Assembly: GCF_000245795.1 (NCBI RefSeq)
Contig: NZ_JH601133.1
Span: 1,585,411 to 1,649,410 of the forward strand
Length of the DNA: 64,000 nucleotides
Origin: Facklamia languida CCUG 37842
Lineage (GTDB): Bacteria; Bacillota; Bacilli; Lactobacillales; Aerococcaceae
Direction of reading: 5' to 3'
The notes under the pieces are model-generated. The model was not told the origin of the DNA. It saw nothing but the letters and a program-made list of their open reading frames with translations, and searched no databases. Shown here piece by piece: positions 9,342-21,401 of the stretch (position 1 is its first letter; the number at the start of each line of letters is the position of its first letter). The position numbers were made by a program, and so were the translations under genes.

Positions 9342-9514
9342 TCAAAAACCAGGTTTTAGCGAATGGATCAAATCACTGGGGACCGCCCTCCAAACCGCTG
9401 GTTTTCCGGGCTAGGCCCACTAGGCATTGCCTAAACGGTAAACCGTAAGGCAATGCACGCTACGTGGGCCTTCCGCTTTCCTGTGATTTATCATTCGCTA
9501 CGCCTGGTTTTTGA
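9342..9514 (-). repeat. CR3, complete cloverleaf repeat, class II outer stem (orientation A)
   Basis: Reference copy for the class II outer stem. P1 pairs TCAAAAACCAGG..TAGCGAATG..AAATCAC with GTGATTT..CATTCGCTA..CCTGGTTTTTGA. P2 is GCCC-TCC-AAACC / GGTTT-TCC-GGGC. P3 is CCCAC..GCATTGCC / GGCAATGC..GTGGG with tip ACGGTAAACCGT. P2 here is AAACC/GGTTT where most copies have AAAGC/GCTTT, a compensated pair change. Short reading frames across it are not credible genes. Confidence 0.85.
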
Positions 9515-9591
9515 CTATCAATCTTTATATGAATAGCTAGCTTTATTGATGGTTTCCTTCATCCATCTGGCTGCTTGAAAGTTAAAATTCA

Positions 9592-9753
9592 AGTGTGAAT
9601 TTTATATAAACGATACTCAAATTGATCATCTAGTGTGAACTTCTTTTAAATTTAGGCTGTAGGGGAGAACTAGGCAAAGATAACCTTTAATTATATTTTT
9701 TAGTGGATTTTGTTTTATAATTTGACACTAACCATCTACTTAAAATTTACACT
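9592..9753. promoter_or_regulatory. Four AGTGTnAA sites upstream of the ugp operon
   Basis: AGTGTGAA occurs at 9592-9599 and 9632-9639. The reverse orientation occurs at 9722-9729 (TTGACACT) and 9746-9753 (TTTACACT). All four lie in the otherwise gene-free AT-rich leader of the ABC operon, and could bind a regulator. This is pattern-based only. Confidence 0.35.
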
Positions 9754-9782
9754 AAATTTACAGTTATTTTACAATATACTGC

Positions 9783-9788
9783 TATAAT
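9783..9788 (+). promoter_or_regulatory. Candidate -10 box of the ugp operon
   Basis: TATAAT at 9783-9788 lies 57 nt before the ATP-binding gene. No good -35 hexamer is found at 16-18 nt, which would fit an activator-dependent promoter. Confidence 0.4.
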
Positions 9789-9845
9789 AAATTCATAAAT
9801 AATTTGTTAATACTGACTTTTGTTCTCGGAGTAGCAGGAGGCACT

Positions 9846-10982
9846 ATGGCGAATATTGAACTGATAAATTTGAAGAAATCCTATGATGGCGTCAATATGA
9901 TTCTTGACAATATCAACTTGGAAATCCACGAAGGTGAATTCTTCGTCTTAGTCGGGGCATCTGGATCAGGTAAATCGACACTTCTTCGTATGATTGCAGG
10001 ATTGGAAGAAATTAGTGGGGGCATCCTCAAAATTGGCGGTCGAGAAGTCAATCAAGTTCATCCTAAAGACCGCAATATTACGATGGTCTTTCAGAATTAT
10101 GCTCTCTATCCGAACATGACGGTAAAAGATAATATTCTTTTCGGTTTGGATGTAAAAGGGGTCTCTAAGAAAGAACAAGAAGAACGCTTGAAAGAAACCG
10201 CTGAAATGGTTGGTCTGACTGATTTCTTAGACCGTAAACCAGGGAATCTCTCAGGGGGTCAGCGGCAACGGGTAGCATTAGCTCGTTCAATCTGTTCTAA
10301 AGCTCCTATCTTCTTGATGGATGAGCCGCTCTCGAACTTAGATGCTAAGTTACGGAGTCAGATGCGGACTGAAATCCGCAATATTCAGCGAAACCTCGGT
10401 TTAACAATGGTTTATGTAACACACGACCAACTCGAAGCGATGACAATGGGAGACCGCATCATGGTCTTAAACAATGGAGATGTTTCTCAATTAGGAACAC
10501 CACAAGAATTGTATAATAATCCGCAAAACTTATATACTGCGACCTTCATCGGAAGTCCACAGATGAACAATTTGATAGGCCGTGTTCAAGAACAAGAATT
10601 GATTCTTGCCGATACTATTCATGTTCCACTCAACCAAGCCCAACTTGAGACAATGCCGAAGAAGGATAAGTTCTTTGTAGGGATTCGTCCTGAATATATT
10701 TTCCCAGGTAACCAGGGTGAAGTCAGTAATCCAATGAATGTTGTCAACGTTGAATTTCTGGGAAATGAAACGCAGATTATTTTTCGTGAAGAGAATTATC
10801 AGATAGTTGCGAAGTGGCCTGGCCAGTGGAATATCGAGCCGGGTGCCCCGATTAATGTGGCATTTAATAGTGATTACTTCCACTTCTTCGATTGTGACAC
10901 GCAGAACCTTCTTCGAGGTCAGGTAAAATTGGCAGACGAATCGCAACCGAAAGTCGTAGGTGATCATGTTGGAGCGCTTTAG
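9846..10982 (+). CDS. ugpC: Sugar/glycerol-phosphate ABC importer, ATP-binding subunit
   Basis: This 378-residue ATPase is of the MalK/UgpC (CUT1) type. ATG 9846 follows AGGAG at 9836-9840; an upstream extension to 9804 is unlikely. Walker A is GASGSGKST (residues 37-45), the signature LSGGQRQR is in the middle, and Walker B is IFLMDEPLSNLDAK. The C-terminal third is the TOBE/OB regulatory domain typical of importers of sugars or glycerol phosphates. It energises the two permeases encoded next, with which it overlaps. Its base composition is AT-richer than flanking housekeeping genes, as is the whole operon. Confidence 0.9.
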   Translation: MANIELINLKKSYDGVNMILDNINLEIHEGEFFVLVGASGSGKSTLLRMIAGLEEISGGILKIGGREVNQVHPKDRNITMVFQNYALYPNMTVKDNILFGLDVKGVSKKEQEERLKETAEMVGLTDFLDRKPGNLSGGQRQRVALARSICSKAPIFLMDEPLSNLDAKLRSQMRTEIRNIQRNLGLTMVYVTHDQLEAMTMGDRIMVLNNGDVSQLGTPQELYNNPQNLYTATFIGSPQMNNLIGRVQEQELILADTIHVPLNQAQLETMPKKDKFFVGIRPEYIFPGNQGEVSNPMNVVNVEFLGNETQIIFREENYQIVAKWPGQWNIEPGAPINVAFNSDYFHFFDCDTQNLLRGQVKLADESQPKVVGDHVGAL

Positions 10983-11847
10983 AACTAACGTTGGAAAGAT
11001 TATCTACATTCTTCCGGCGCTTATACTGTTTATAATTTTTGTATTCTATCCGCTGATCATGACTTTCGTCCAGTCGTTCTTTGTTTCGAACAACCTGGGG
11101 CAGATGCTACGGTTCAACGGAATACAGAACTACATTAATTTGTTCAAGAACCCCATTTATAAGCAATCGATTCGTAATACCTTATTGTATGTCGCAATTA
11201 CTGTGCCATTCACTGTAGGCATTGCGCTATTGATGGCGATTCTAGTTTATGAGAAGCAAGGCAAGAGCTCGAAATTTTTCTCGACTATTTTCTCCTCAAC
11301 GATGGGAATATCTGTCGCATCGGCTGCTTTGTTCTGGTCCGTAATTTTTCACCCCTCGATGGGATTCTTGAATAAAGTCATTACGAGCTTGGGTGGGAGC
11401 TCAGTGGGTTGGTTGACTGACACGAATTGGGCATTAATTTCCGTATCGATGGTTACCATCTGGATGAGCATCGGATTCTCATTTATTATCTTACTTGGTG
11501 GAATTCGAAATATTGATCGTTCTTACTATGAGAGTGCGTATATTACTGGCGCAGGATTCTGGTATCGAACCCGCAAAATAACGATTCCACTCTTGTCGCC
11601 GTCGATCTTCTTTGTTATAACGACATCTATCATTGGAGGATTTCAATCCTTTGGAATAATCGATATGCTGACGCGTGGTGGCCCAATCAATGCAACTAAC
11701 GTCATGGTGTATAACATATATAAGGACGCGTTCGTTAACTTCCAATACGGATATGCTACGGCTGAAGGGGTTATCTTATTCTTAATTATTCTCGTGATTT
11801 CTCGCGTTCAATCACGTTTAACAGAAAGATGGGTGACCTATCAATGA
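10966..11847 (+). CDS. ugpA: ABC importer permease, UgpA/MalF type
   Basis: This permease of about 293 residues has six hydrophobic segments. The coupling motif near residues 195-220 (YYESAYITGAGFWYRTRKITIPLLSP) is the EAA loop that contacts the ATPase. The start overlaps the end of the ATPase gene by about 17 nt. The ribosome-binding stretch AGGTGATC lies immediately before ATG 10966; a GTG at 10960 is the alternative. It would form the membrane channel with the next gene product. Confidence 0.88.
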   Translation: MLERFRTNVGKIIYILPALILFIIFVFYPLIMTFVQSFFVSNNLGQMLRFNGIQNYINLFKNPIYKQSIRNTLLYVAITVPFTVGIALLMAILVYEKQGKSSKFFSTIFSSTMGISVASAALFWSVIFHPSMGFLNKVITSLGGSSVGWLTDTNWALISVSMVTIWMSIGFSFIILLGGIRNIDRSYYESAYITGAGFWYRTRKITIPLLSPSIFFVITTSIIGGFQSFGIIDMLTRGGPINATNVMVYNIYKDAFVNFQYGYATAEGVILFLIILVISRVQSRLTERWVTYQ

Positions 11848-12662
11848 TAGTGAATAAGAAAGAACAACGTATCATTACATTCTTACTGATTTTCTTAATG
11901 ATTATAACAGCCTTCCCCGTTCTATTCTCAATCATAGTATCATTCGGTGAAGCGACAGAGCTAGTGAAGGGAAATTACATTCCGAATGGGATTTCATTCC
12001 ATAACTACCAAGATGTGTTTAACAAGATCCCACTCATGAGCTACATCGTGAATTCACTGATTGTATCGTTGTCTACGATGGTGCTTCAAATCGTGATATC
12101 ACTTTTAGCGGCCTATTTCTTCGTCTTTATCGACTTTAAGCACAAAAATATTTTATTCATCATCTTCATGATGACAATGATGGTTCCTGTGGAAGTGCTG
12201 ATTGTGCGGAATTTCCAGACCATTCGCTCGATGGGTCTGCTCAACTCATACTCAGGCTTAATTCTGCCGAATATTGCCACGACATTTGGTATCTTCTTGT
12301 TACGGCAGAACATGATGCAAGTACCATATGAACTTAAGGAAGCCGCTGATATTTCGGGTGTGAGTGACTTCTACTTCTTACGTAAGGTTGTAACCCCCAT
12401 GGTAAAAAATAGCATCTTTACTCTGGGAATTTATAGTTTCTTATCGAGTTGGAATGCTTATTTATGGCCATTGGTTTCTACAACAAAAAGCAACATGTGG
12501 ACTGCTCAACTCGGACTGAGAAGTCTGAAAGCTGCTGATATTCTTACCAACTATGGAATGATTTCAGCTGCTTCACTAATTGTGGCAATCCCAACGTTGA
12601 TTATGATTTTTGTCGGCCAAGGAAGATTAGAAGAGGGTCTCTCTAAAGGATCTATTAAATAG
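11844..12662 (+). CDS. ugpE: ABC importer permease, UgpE/MalG type
   Basis: This 272-residue permease starts at ATG 11844, overlapping the upstream stop as ATGA, a sign of translational coupling. Six membrane segments are visible. The EAA-type loop is YELKEAADISGVSDFYFLRKVVTPMVK (about residues 163-190). The C-terminus GLSKGSIKG-like end (EEGLSKGSIK) is the hallmark of MalG/UgpE-type subunits. The binding protein gene follows after 9 nt. Confidence 0.9.
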   Translation: MIVNKKEQRIITFLLIFLMIITAFPVLFSIIVSFGEATELVKGNYIPNGISFHNYQDVFNKIPLMSYIVNSLIVSLSTMVLQIVISLLAAYFFVFIDFKHKNILFIIFMMTMMVPVEVLIVRNFQTIRSMGLLNSYSGLILPNIATTFGIFLLRQNMMQVPYELKEAADISGVSDFYFLRKVVTPMVKNSIFTLGIYSFLSSWNAYLWPLVSTTKSNMWTAQLGLRSLKAADILTNYGMISAASLIVAIPTLIMIFVGQGRLEEGLSKGSIK

Positions 12663-12671
12663 GAGGAACAT

Positions 12672-13982
12672 ATGAAAAAAATGATTTCAAAACTTGCAAA
12701 AGGTGCATTCGCTTTAGCTATATCAGCATCTACTCTTTTCAGTGTGACAGCTGTATCGGCTCAAGAACAAATCTTATTGTGGCACTCTATGGGAGCTCAA
12801 ATCGGCGAGCAATTCCAAGATGTGGTGAATAAATTTAACGAATCTCAATCAGAATATCAAGTTGTTGCTGAATTTCAAGGGACGTATGATGAATCAACTG
12901 CATCATTTTTCCAATTACAGAACAGTTCAGGTCGTCCAGCAATCATCCAAATCGGTGAGCAGAACTTGCAATCTATCTACGATTCAGGATTGGCAACACC
13001 CTTGAAGGATTTGATGGCTAAATACAACTTCCCATCCGAAGATTTATACGAAGGAATTGTCAATTTCTACTCTATCAATGATGATTTATATGCAATGCCA
13101 TTCAATGCATCTTCGCCAGTGTTATTTTACAACAAGGAAGCGCTAGAGAAAGCTGGCTTTACTGAAGCGCCTCAAACATATGAAGAAATCTTAGCAATGG
13201 CTGATGCTATTGCTGAGCATAACGACGGAATGAAAGCTTTTGCAATGCACCCATATGGTTATGCTTTAGAGCAAATGGTTACAAACGTTGGTGGTTTTGT
13301 TGTCAATAATGACAATGGTCGTACGAGCCGCGCAACAGAAGTTGCATATGAGCCAGAGATGACCCGTATTTTTGAATTCTTTGCTGAGTTAGTATCGAAA
13401 GGTCAATTCGGTTACTATGGAACTAACTTTGACGATATCTTAACAGCAGTCAACAACAACGAAGTAGCAATGTTCATCCACACATCCGCATTAGCGCGTC
13501 CAATTATTGATAGCTTTGGGAAAGATATGGGTGTAGCTTACCTTCCTGTCTTTGAAGATACTGAGCGTCTGGGTGTTTACGCAGCCGGTGGAGCATTTGT
13601 TGTAGCAAACAACTTATCTGAAGCGGAAGAAGCAGGAGTGATGGCATTCTTAGAATTTGCAACATCGCCTGACATTCAAGCATCCTTTGCCGGCGGAACA
13701 GGTTACTTTGCAGTCAATACCAAAGCGTACGAGACTGAAACAATGCAAAGCATCTTCGAAGAATATCCACAATTGAAAGTGGCATCAGATCAATTCTTAG
13801 AATCAAAGCAAACGCCTCAAACGGCAGGACCATTATTACAGATCTTGCCACAATTACGTTCTGACTTGAACACAGCAGTTGAAATGGTGTTCTCAGGTGG
13901 CGATGTACAGCAAGCGATAGACTTTGCTTCACAGACAACAAACGTACACATTCAGAACGCCAACTCATCAGTAACTGAATAG
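12672..13982 (+). CDS. ugpB: Extracellular solute-binding protein, UgpB type
   Basis: This 436-residue binding protein follows a strong AGGAGG. Family landmarks are LWHSMGAQIGEQF, FNESQSEYQVVAEFQGTYDES, the NFYSINDDLYAMPFNASSPVLFYNKEAL stretch and TWEDI-like QTYEEIL. These match UgpB, which captures sn-glycerol-3-phosphate or glycerophosphodiesters. The signal peptide ends at TAVSAQEQ and lacks the Cys lipobox expected of a Gram-positive membrane-tethered binding protein, so it would be released or retained in another way. Substrate specificity beyond the UgpB family is an inference. Confidence 0.85.
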   Translation: MKKMISKLAKGAFALAISASTLFSVTAVSAQEQILLWHSMGAQIGEQFQDVVNKFNESQSEYQVVAEFQGTYDESTASFFQLQNSSGRPAIIQIGEQNLQSIYDSGLATPLKDLMAKYNFPSEDLYEGIVNFYSINDDLYAMPFNASSPVLFYNKEALEKAGFTEAPQTYEEILAMADAIAEHNDGMKAFAMHPYGYALEQMVTNVGGFVVNNDNGRTSRATEVAYEPEMTRIFEFFAELVSKGQFGYYGTNFDDILTAVNNNEVAMFIHTSALARPIIDSFGKDMGVAYLPVFEDTERLGVYAAGGAFVVANNLSEAEEAGVMAFLEFATSPDIQASFAGGTGYFAVNTKAYETETMQSIFEEYPQLKVASDQFLESKQTPQTAGPLLQILPQLRSDLNTAVEMVFSGGDVQQAIDFASQTTNVHIQNANSSVTE

Positions 13983-13994
13983 TTGAGGCTACAT

Positions 13995-15170
13995 ATGACT
14001 TACGATTTTGATACATTCATTGATCGATTGAAGTCATATTCAAGCAAGTGGAAATTAATGGAAGCAGGCAAGCCCAATATTCCAAGTGGTGTGGTACCCA
14101 TGTCAACGGCTGAAATGGAATTTGCCACTGCACCTGAAATCTTGCAAGGCCTTCAAGCTTACCTTGAGAATCCAGGATTTTTAGGATATAACGTTCCTAC
14201 TTCAGAATATGCTGAAAGTGTATTGGATTGGCATAAGAAGTACCATCAATTATCCTTAAACCAAGAGTGGCTTGTGCCAACACCTGGTGTTTTGCCTGGC
14301 TTGAGTATGGCGATGCAATTATTGACAGAAGCGGGTGAGGGTGTCATAATTTTCAATCCGGTTTACCATGCATTCAATGGAATTACTCGTAATTACGGAC
14401 GTAAGATTGTGAATATCCCTCTCAAAGAGAAAGACTTGAATTATTCCATCGACTGGGAGTTCTTCGAGCAGGCGGCGCAGAGTGAACAAAATAAGCTCCT
14501 GTTGTTGTGCAATCCTCATAATCCGATTGGGAGGGTATGGAAGGTTGAGGAATTGGATCGTGTGGTAGAGATTTGTCAGAAGCATCATCTTGCGATTATA
14601 TCTGATGAAATGTGGCAAGACTGGTATTATGGAGATCGGTCGCACCATTCTATGCTACGGTATGTGGATCAGATAGAGCATCTGGTTGTTTGTACGTCAC
14701 CATCGAAGACATTTAACTTCGGTGGTTTGAAAGTGGCATCCACCTGGATTGCCAACTTAGGCCTTCGCCAGGAATTCATTAAGATGTTGATGCAGCGCTA
14801 TTATTTTGTCAACATTATTGGATTAGAGGCGACCAGAATAGCCTATCAGCAGGCTCAACCGTGGTTTGAAGCGGCCAAAAGCTATGTATGGCAGAACCTT
14901 GAATTGGTAGTCTCATTCCTCAATGAATTACCAAGAATCAAGACCCAGCTGCCAGAATTCGGTTATTCTGTCTGGGTTGATTTCCGTGAACTGGAAATGA
15001 CTCCTGATGAATTAACATCTTTTTTGATTGACAATGCTCAGATAGTTGGAACCCATGGCAGTTCTATTAATGAAGATGGGAATGGCTTTGTCAGACTGAA
15101 CATAGCGATGCCGCGCCACAAGTTGCAAGAATCTCTCGAACGACTCAAATCATCCTTGGATTTATTGTAA
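13995..15170 (+). CDS. PLP-dependent aminotransferase/C-S lyase, MalY/PatB type
   Basis: This 391-residue fold-type I PLP enzyme starts at ATG 13995, 12 nt after ugpB, with GAGG at 13985-13988. Landmarks are CNPHNPIGRVW (residues 172-182), ISDEMWQDW (about 202-210) and the PLP lysine K238 in SPSKTFNFGGLK. MalY/PatB proteins cleave cystathionine or related C-S bonds, and MalY also acts as a regulator of maltose genes in enterics. The usual ADMDF start motif reads AEMEF here. Its position at the end of an importer operon suggests it acts on a cotransported compound or simply shares regulation. Confidence 0.85.
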   Translation: MTYDFDTFIDRLKSYSSKWKLMEAGKPNIPSGVVPMSTAEMEFATAPEILQGLQAYLENPGFLGYNVPTSEYAESVLDWHKKYHQLSLNQEWLVPTPGVLPGLSMAMQLLTEAGEGVIIFNPVYHAFNGITRNYGRKIVNIPLKEKDLNYSIDWEFFEQAAQSEQNKLLLLCNPHNPIGRVWKVEELDRVVEICQKHHLAIISDEMWQDWYYGDRSHHSMLRYVDQIEHLVVCTSPSKTFNFGGLKVASTWIANLGLRQEFIKMLMQRYYFVNIIGLEATRIAYQQAQPWFEAAKSYVWQNLELVVSFLNELPRIKTQLPEFGYSVWVDFRELEMTPDELTSFLIDNAQIVGTHGSSINEDGNGFVRLNIAMPRHKLQESLERLKSSLDLL

Positions 15171-15277
15171 AAAACGACACCTTACCGTGATATGTACCCT
15201 CTATTCTGGACAAACCTGGGTGGCTTTTTATAGAGACTATCAAGCAAAAGGCTGAATAAAGATCAAATCTAGGTCTG

Positions 15278-15367
15278 AGTGAATAATAAATCACGGGGGA
15301 CCGTCCTCCAAACTAGCGGTTTGGAGGGCGGTCCCCTTTAATTAAGCATTGGACACTGTCGTCTTTT
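15278..15367. repeat. CR4, hybrid short cloverleaf repeat
   Basis: The left flank (AGTGAATAATAAATCAC) is class II and the right flank (TTTAATTAAGCATTGG) is class I, so P1 cannot form. The core is a near-perfect hairpin: GGGGACCGTCCTCCAAA pairs with TTTGGAGGGCGGTCCCC around CTAGCGG. P3 is absent. It ends in CTTTTT and could terminate transcription of the upstream operon. Confidence 0.75.
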
Positions 15368-15421
15368 TAATTAGCTTAATTTTATATCTCAACGATAATG
15401 TATCAGGACTGGCTTTTTGGA

Positions 15422-15450
15422 TTGTGTAAGCGTCTTATTTTATCTATAAT
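15422..15450 (+). promoter_or_regulatory. Promoter of the glucokinase gene
   Basis: TTGTGT (15422-15427), 17 nt, TATAAT (15445-15450), 40 nt before the start codon. Confidence 0.6.
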
Positions 15451-15489
15451 AAGATTAGAAACTATTAATTTAGCTAAAGGAGACAGACT

Positions 15490-16473
15490 ATGAGCGGGCA
15501 ATATATTATCGCCATTGATTTAGGTGGCCAATCCGCCAAGATTGCCATTGTCGACCTCGATGGCCAAATTCGACAAAAGTGGTCGATCCATACCAATATT
15601 TTAGACAAGGGGCAACATATCGTGCCAGATATCATTGCGTCCATTAAGGATCACTTAGACCTTTACCAACTGGAAGAAAAGAACCTTTTGGGAATTGGGA
15701 TGGGGAGTCCAGGCAGTGTTAACCAACAAGCTGGAACCGTCCATGGGGCCTTCAATTTGAATTGGGAAGACCAACAGGACTTGGCCTCTGCTTTCCACCA
15801 GGCCTTTGACTTACCTTTTTATTTGGAAAATGATGCTAATATTGCGGCCTTAGGCGAACAACGGCAAGGGGCTGGCCACAACCAGGCCCATGTGGTCTTG
15901 ATTACACTTGGAACAGGGATTGGCGGTGGCATCATTATCGACGACCAGATCTATCACGGTCAGCAGGGGTCTGCTGGTGAAGTGGGCCACATGATTCTCA
16001 ATAAGGACAGTCATATCCAGTGTACCTGTGGTCGGTATGGGTGCTTTGAAGCCCTCGCTTCCGCTACGGGGCTGAATAACCTGGCCCGGGAGTATTCTCA
16101 GCGGTTTTCAGGCCAGTCTGCCATTAAGGAAGCCATTGATTCAGGCCAGGAAGTCACCGCTAAGGAGATTATCCAGGCTTCCCAGGATAACGACCTCTTT
16201 GCCCAGAAGATCTTTGATGAATATACCAGCTATTTGGGGCAGGGCTGTGCGAATCTGATCGATATCTTGACGCCTGCCTGCATTATCCTGGGTGGAGGCA
16301 TTTCAAAAGCTGGCGACTACCTGCTCAAGGCAGTTCGAGCCAAGTGTGAACAATATGTCTTCAAGGCACTGGAAGGGCAAACCGAGATTGTTCTGGCCGA
16401 ATTAGGTAATGATGCTGCCTTGATTGGAGCGGCCGAATTAGTCAAGACCCATGAAAGATTAACCAAGGCCTAG
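15490..16473 (+). CDS. glcK: ROK-family glucokinase
   Basis: This 327-residue sugar kinase phosphorylates glucose with ATP in the cytoplasm. The phosphate-1 motif is IDLGGQSAKIAI (residues 9-20). The catalytic aspartate is D115 in LENDANIAA. GTGIGGGI is at 141-148. The ROK zinc site is C178-T-C180-GRYG-C185. It lacks the N-terminal helix-turn-helix of ROK repressors, so it is an enzyme rather than a regulator. It is transcribed alone, with a strong terminator shared with the convergent atp operon. Confidence 0.9.
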   Translation: MSGQYIIAIDLGGQSAKIAIVDLDGQIRQKWSIHTNILDKGQHIVPDIIASIKDHLDLYQLEEKNLLGIGMGSPGSVNQQAGTVHGAFNLNWEDQQDLASAFHQAFDLPFYLENDANIAALGEQRQGAGHNQAHVVLITLGTGIGGGIIIDDQIYHGQQGSAGEVGHMILNKDSHIQCTCGRYGCFEALASATGLNNLAREYSQRFSGQSAIKEAIDSGQEVTAKEIIQASQDNDLFAQKIFDEYTSYLGQGCANLIDILTPACIILGGGISKAGDYLLKAVRAKCEQYVFKALEGQTEIVLAELGNDAALIGAAELVKTHERLTKA

Positions 16474-16556
16474 CTGGCTGCTTGCTTTTCGATTTGGTCA
16501 GGGCTTCAACCAAAAGACTTGCCAGGACTCGCTGCCCCTTATGCAACTCGACAAAA

Positions 16557-16603
16557 AACCGAAGCGACGCCTCGTTTATGAGGACCGCTTCGGTTGTTTT
16601 TTT
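16557..16603. terminator. Bidirectional terminator between glcK and atpC
   Basis: AACCGAAGCG (16557-16566) pairs perfectly with CGCTTCGGTT (16586-16595). It has T7 on the plus side and A6 on the other, serving both convergent units. Confidence 0.9.
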
Positions 16604-16636
16604 GTCTGCTAGGAGGGGTATCGATGAGTCTCCCCC

Positions 16637-19449
<2,813 letters not shown>

Positions 19450-19450
<1 letters not shown>

Positions 19451-20991
19451 TATTGATCACTTCCCGGTGCAATCTCGAGTTCATGGGTTAATTTAAAACT
19501 GTTCTTGACCGTATCGAGAATGTTATGTAAGTCCAGTTCATTCGGTAGAGGTTGATTGTTCTCTAAGTCTTCTAGGAGGGGCGTATGGTTGATGGTTAAA
19601 TGGTCTTCCAACTCAGTCTCAAAGGCGGTAAAGTCCTTGAGCTTGATATCATCGTAATAGCCATTTGACAAGGCAAAAAAGTTGATGATCTGAACACCTG
19701 CCCGAATTGGCCGGTGGAGCGGTTGCTTCAAGACCTCGACAATCCGTTCACCCCGGTGTAATTGTCTGGCCGTCATGGTATCAATATCGGACCCGAAGGA
19801 GGTGAAGGCTTCTAATTCCCGGTAGGAAGCTAAATCCAACCGCAAGGTTCCGGAAACCTGCTTCATGGCCTTCAGTTGAGCCGATCCACCCACCCGGGAG
19901 ACTGAAAGTCCCGCATTGATGGCTGGGCGAATTCCTGAGAAGAAGAGGTCACTTTGGAGGAAGATCTGACCGTCCGTAATGGAAATAACATTGGTTGGAA
20001 TATAGGCTGAAATATCGCCGGCTTGGGTCTCCACAATCGGAAGCGAGGTGATGGATCCGGCTCCTAGTTGATCGGACAATTTAGCCGACCGCTCGAGGAG
20101 GCGGGAATGGAGGTAGAAGATATCGCCAGGATAGGCTTCCCGTCCAGGTGGCCGTTTCAAGAGTAGAGACATTTCCCGGTAGGCAGCCGCTTGCTTTGAT
20201 AAGTCATCATAGATGATTAAGACGTGTTGGCCCTTGTACATGAATTCTTCCGCCATGGCAGTCGCCGCATAAGGCGCAATATAAAGCATGGGGGCTGGCT
20301 TGGAAGCGGAGGCCGTCATGACAATGGTGTAGGGCATGGCCTCATGCTTGGTCAAGGTTTGGACAATATTTCGGACGGTGGATTCTTTCTGACCGATAGC
20401 GACATAGATACAGATGACATCCTTGCCTTTCTGGTTGAGGATGGTATCGATTGCCAAGGAAGTCTTCCCCGTCTTACGGTCCCCGATAATTAATTCCCGT
20501 TGGCCACGTCCGATTGGGACTAAAGCATCAATCGCCTTGATCCCTGTTTGGAGGGGCTTCTTAACTGATTGCCGTTCCATGATGCCAGGCGCTGGAGCTT
20601 CAACGGGGCGAAACTTGGTGGTCAGGAGCTGACCCTTTTCATCGATTGGGCGACCAAGTGAATCGACGACCCGGCCCAGCAGTTGGTCACCAACTGGGAC
20701 TTCCATGGTCCGGTTCAAGCGCCGGATGAGATCTCCTTCATGAATATGGTCATAGGAGCCAAAGATAATGACCCCGACTTGGTCAGCTTCTAAGTTCTGG
20801 ACCATTCCGATCGTCCCATCGTTAAACTCGACCATTTCACCATACATGGCCTTGTCTAAACCGTCACAAAAGGCAATCCCGTCTCCAACATAAGAGACTG
20901 TTCCGACTTCTTCAATCCGGTCTGAATGGCGGTAGGTGTTAATCTGGTCCAGGATTTCTTGGGTAATCTTGTTATTCTTATCAAAAGACAT
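19450..20991 (-). CDS. atpA: ATP synthase alpha subunit
   Basis: This 513-residue non-catalytic nucleotide-binding subunit of F1 has Walker [10 protein letters not shown] and the signature [17 protein letters not shown]. It shares its terminal base pair with both atpH upstream and atpG downstream, a tightly coupled operon. Residue composition and length are typical. Confidence 0.96.
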
Positions 20992-21401
20992 TATGACGAC
21001 ACCTCTTCACTATTTGACAGCTTAATTTGTTCATTCATTGAACGGAGGGTATGTTGGCCAGATAATTCATAGTAGAAACGCTCGCTTTGAATGCGGACAC
21101 CAATTATCAAAGAGGGATCAACAATGGTGATGAAGGACCGGACTTCTTGGTTGGTAATCCGCATAAATTGGCGCAGGATCCTTAACTTTTGGTCCTTGGT
21201 TAAGGGGATGGCAGAAGAGAGGAAGACCCGATCGCCTTCTAATTCTTCCGTAATTTCCATTCCCTCTTCATCATATTTGCGTTCAATCCCTAGAAATTGA
21301 TAGAGGAGCTCTTCTTCATAGGTGATTTGGCGGCCAGATTGGTGGGCCGCTGATTCTAAGGTTCTCAAATTATCGAGACCAGGGCGGTTAGAATTGTTCA
21401 T
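20991..21401 (-). CDS. atpH: ATP synthase delta subunit, unusually short
   Basis: At 136 residues this is about 40 shorter than the usual 175-180-residue delta/OSCP subunit. The C-terminal half is recognisable: [20 protein letters not shown] matches the family VTSAxPLTxEQ strand/helix, and [11 protein letters not shown] matches VDPSLIGGxxV. The N-terminal part (about 55 residues) is too short for the six-helix domain that binds the alpha subunits, and lacks the YAKALF start motif. It overlaps atpF by 14 nt, so no hidden upstream portion is available without overlapping atpF extensively. Position in the operon makes the identity secure. Confidence 0.85.
   Translation of the reverse strand: MNNSNRPGLDNLRTLESAAHQSGRQITYEEELLYQFLGIERKYDEEGMEITEELEGDRVFLSSAIPLTKDQKLRILRQFMRITNQEVRSFITIVDPSLIIGVRIQSERFYYELSGQHTLRSMNEQIKLSNSEEVSS

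Noticed and set aside
9260-9448. 62-residue open frame after ugd
   Set aside because: It spans the ugd terminator and CR3; composition and content are those of the repeat, with no homology-like motif.
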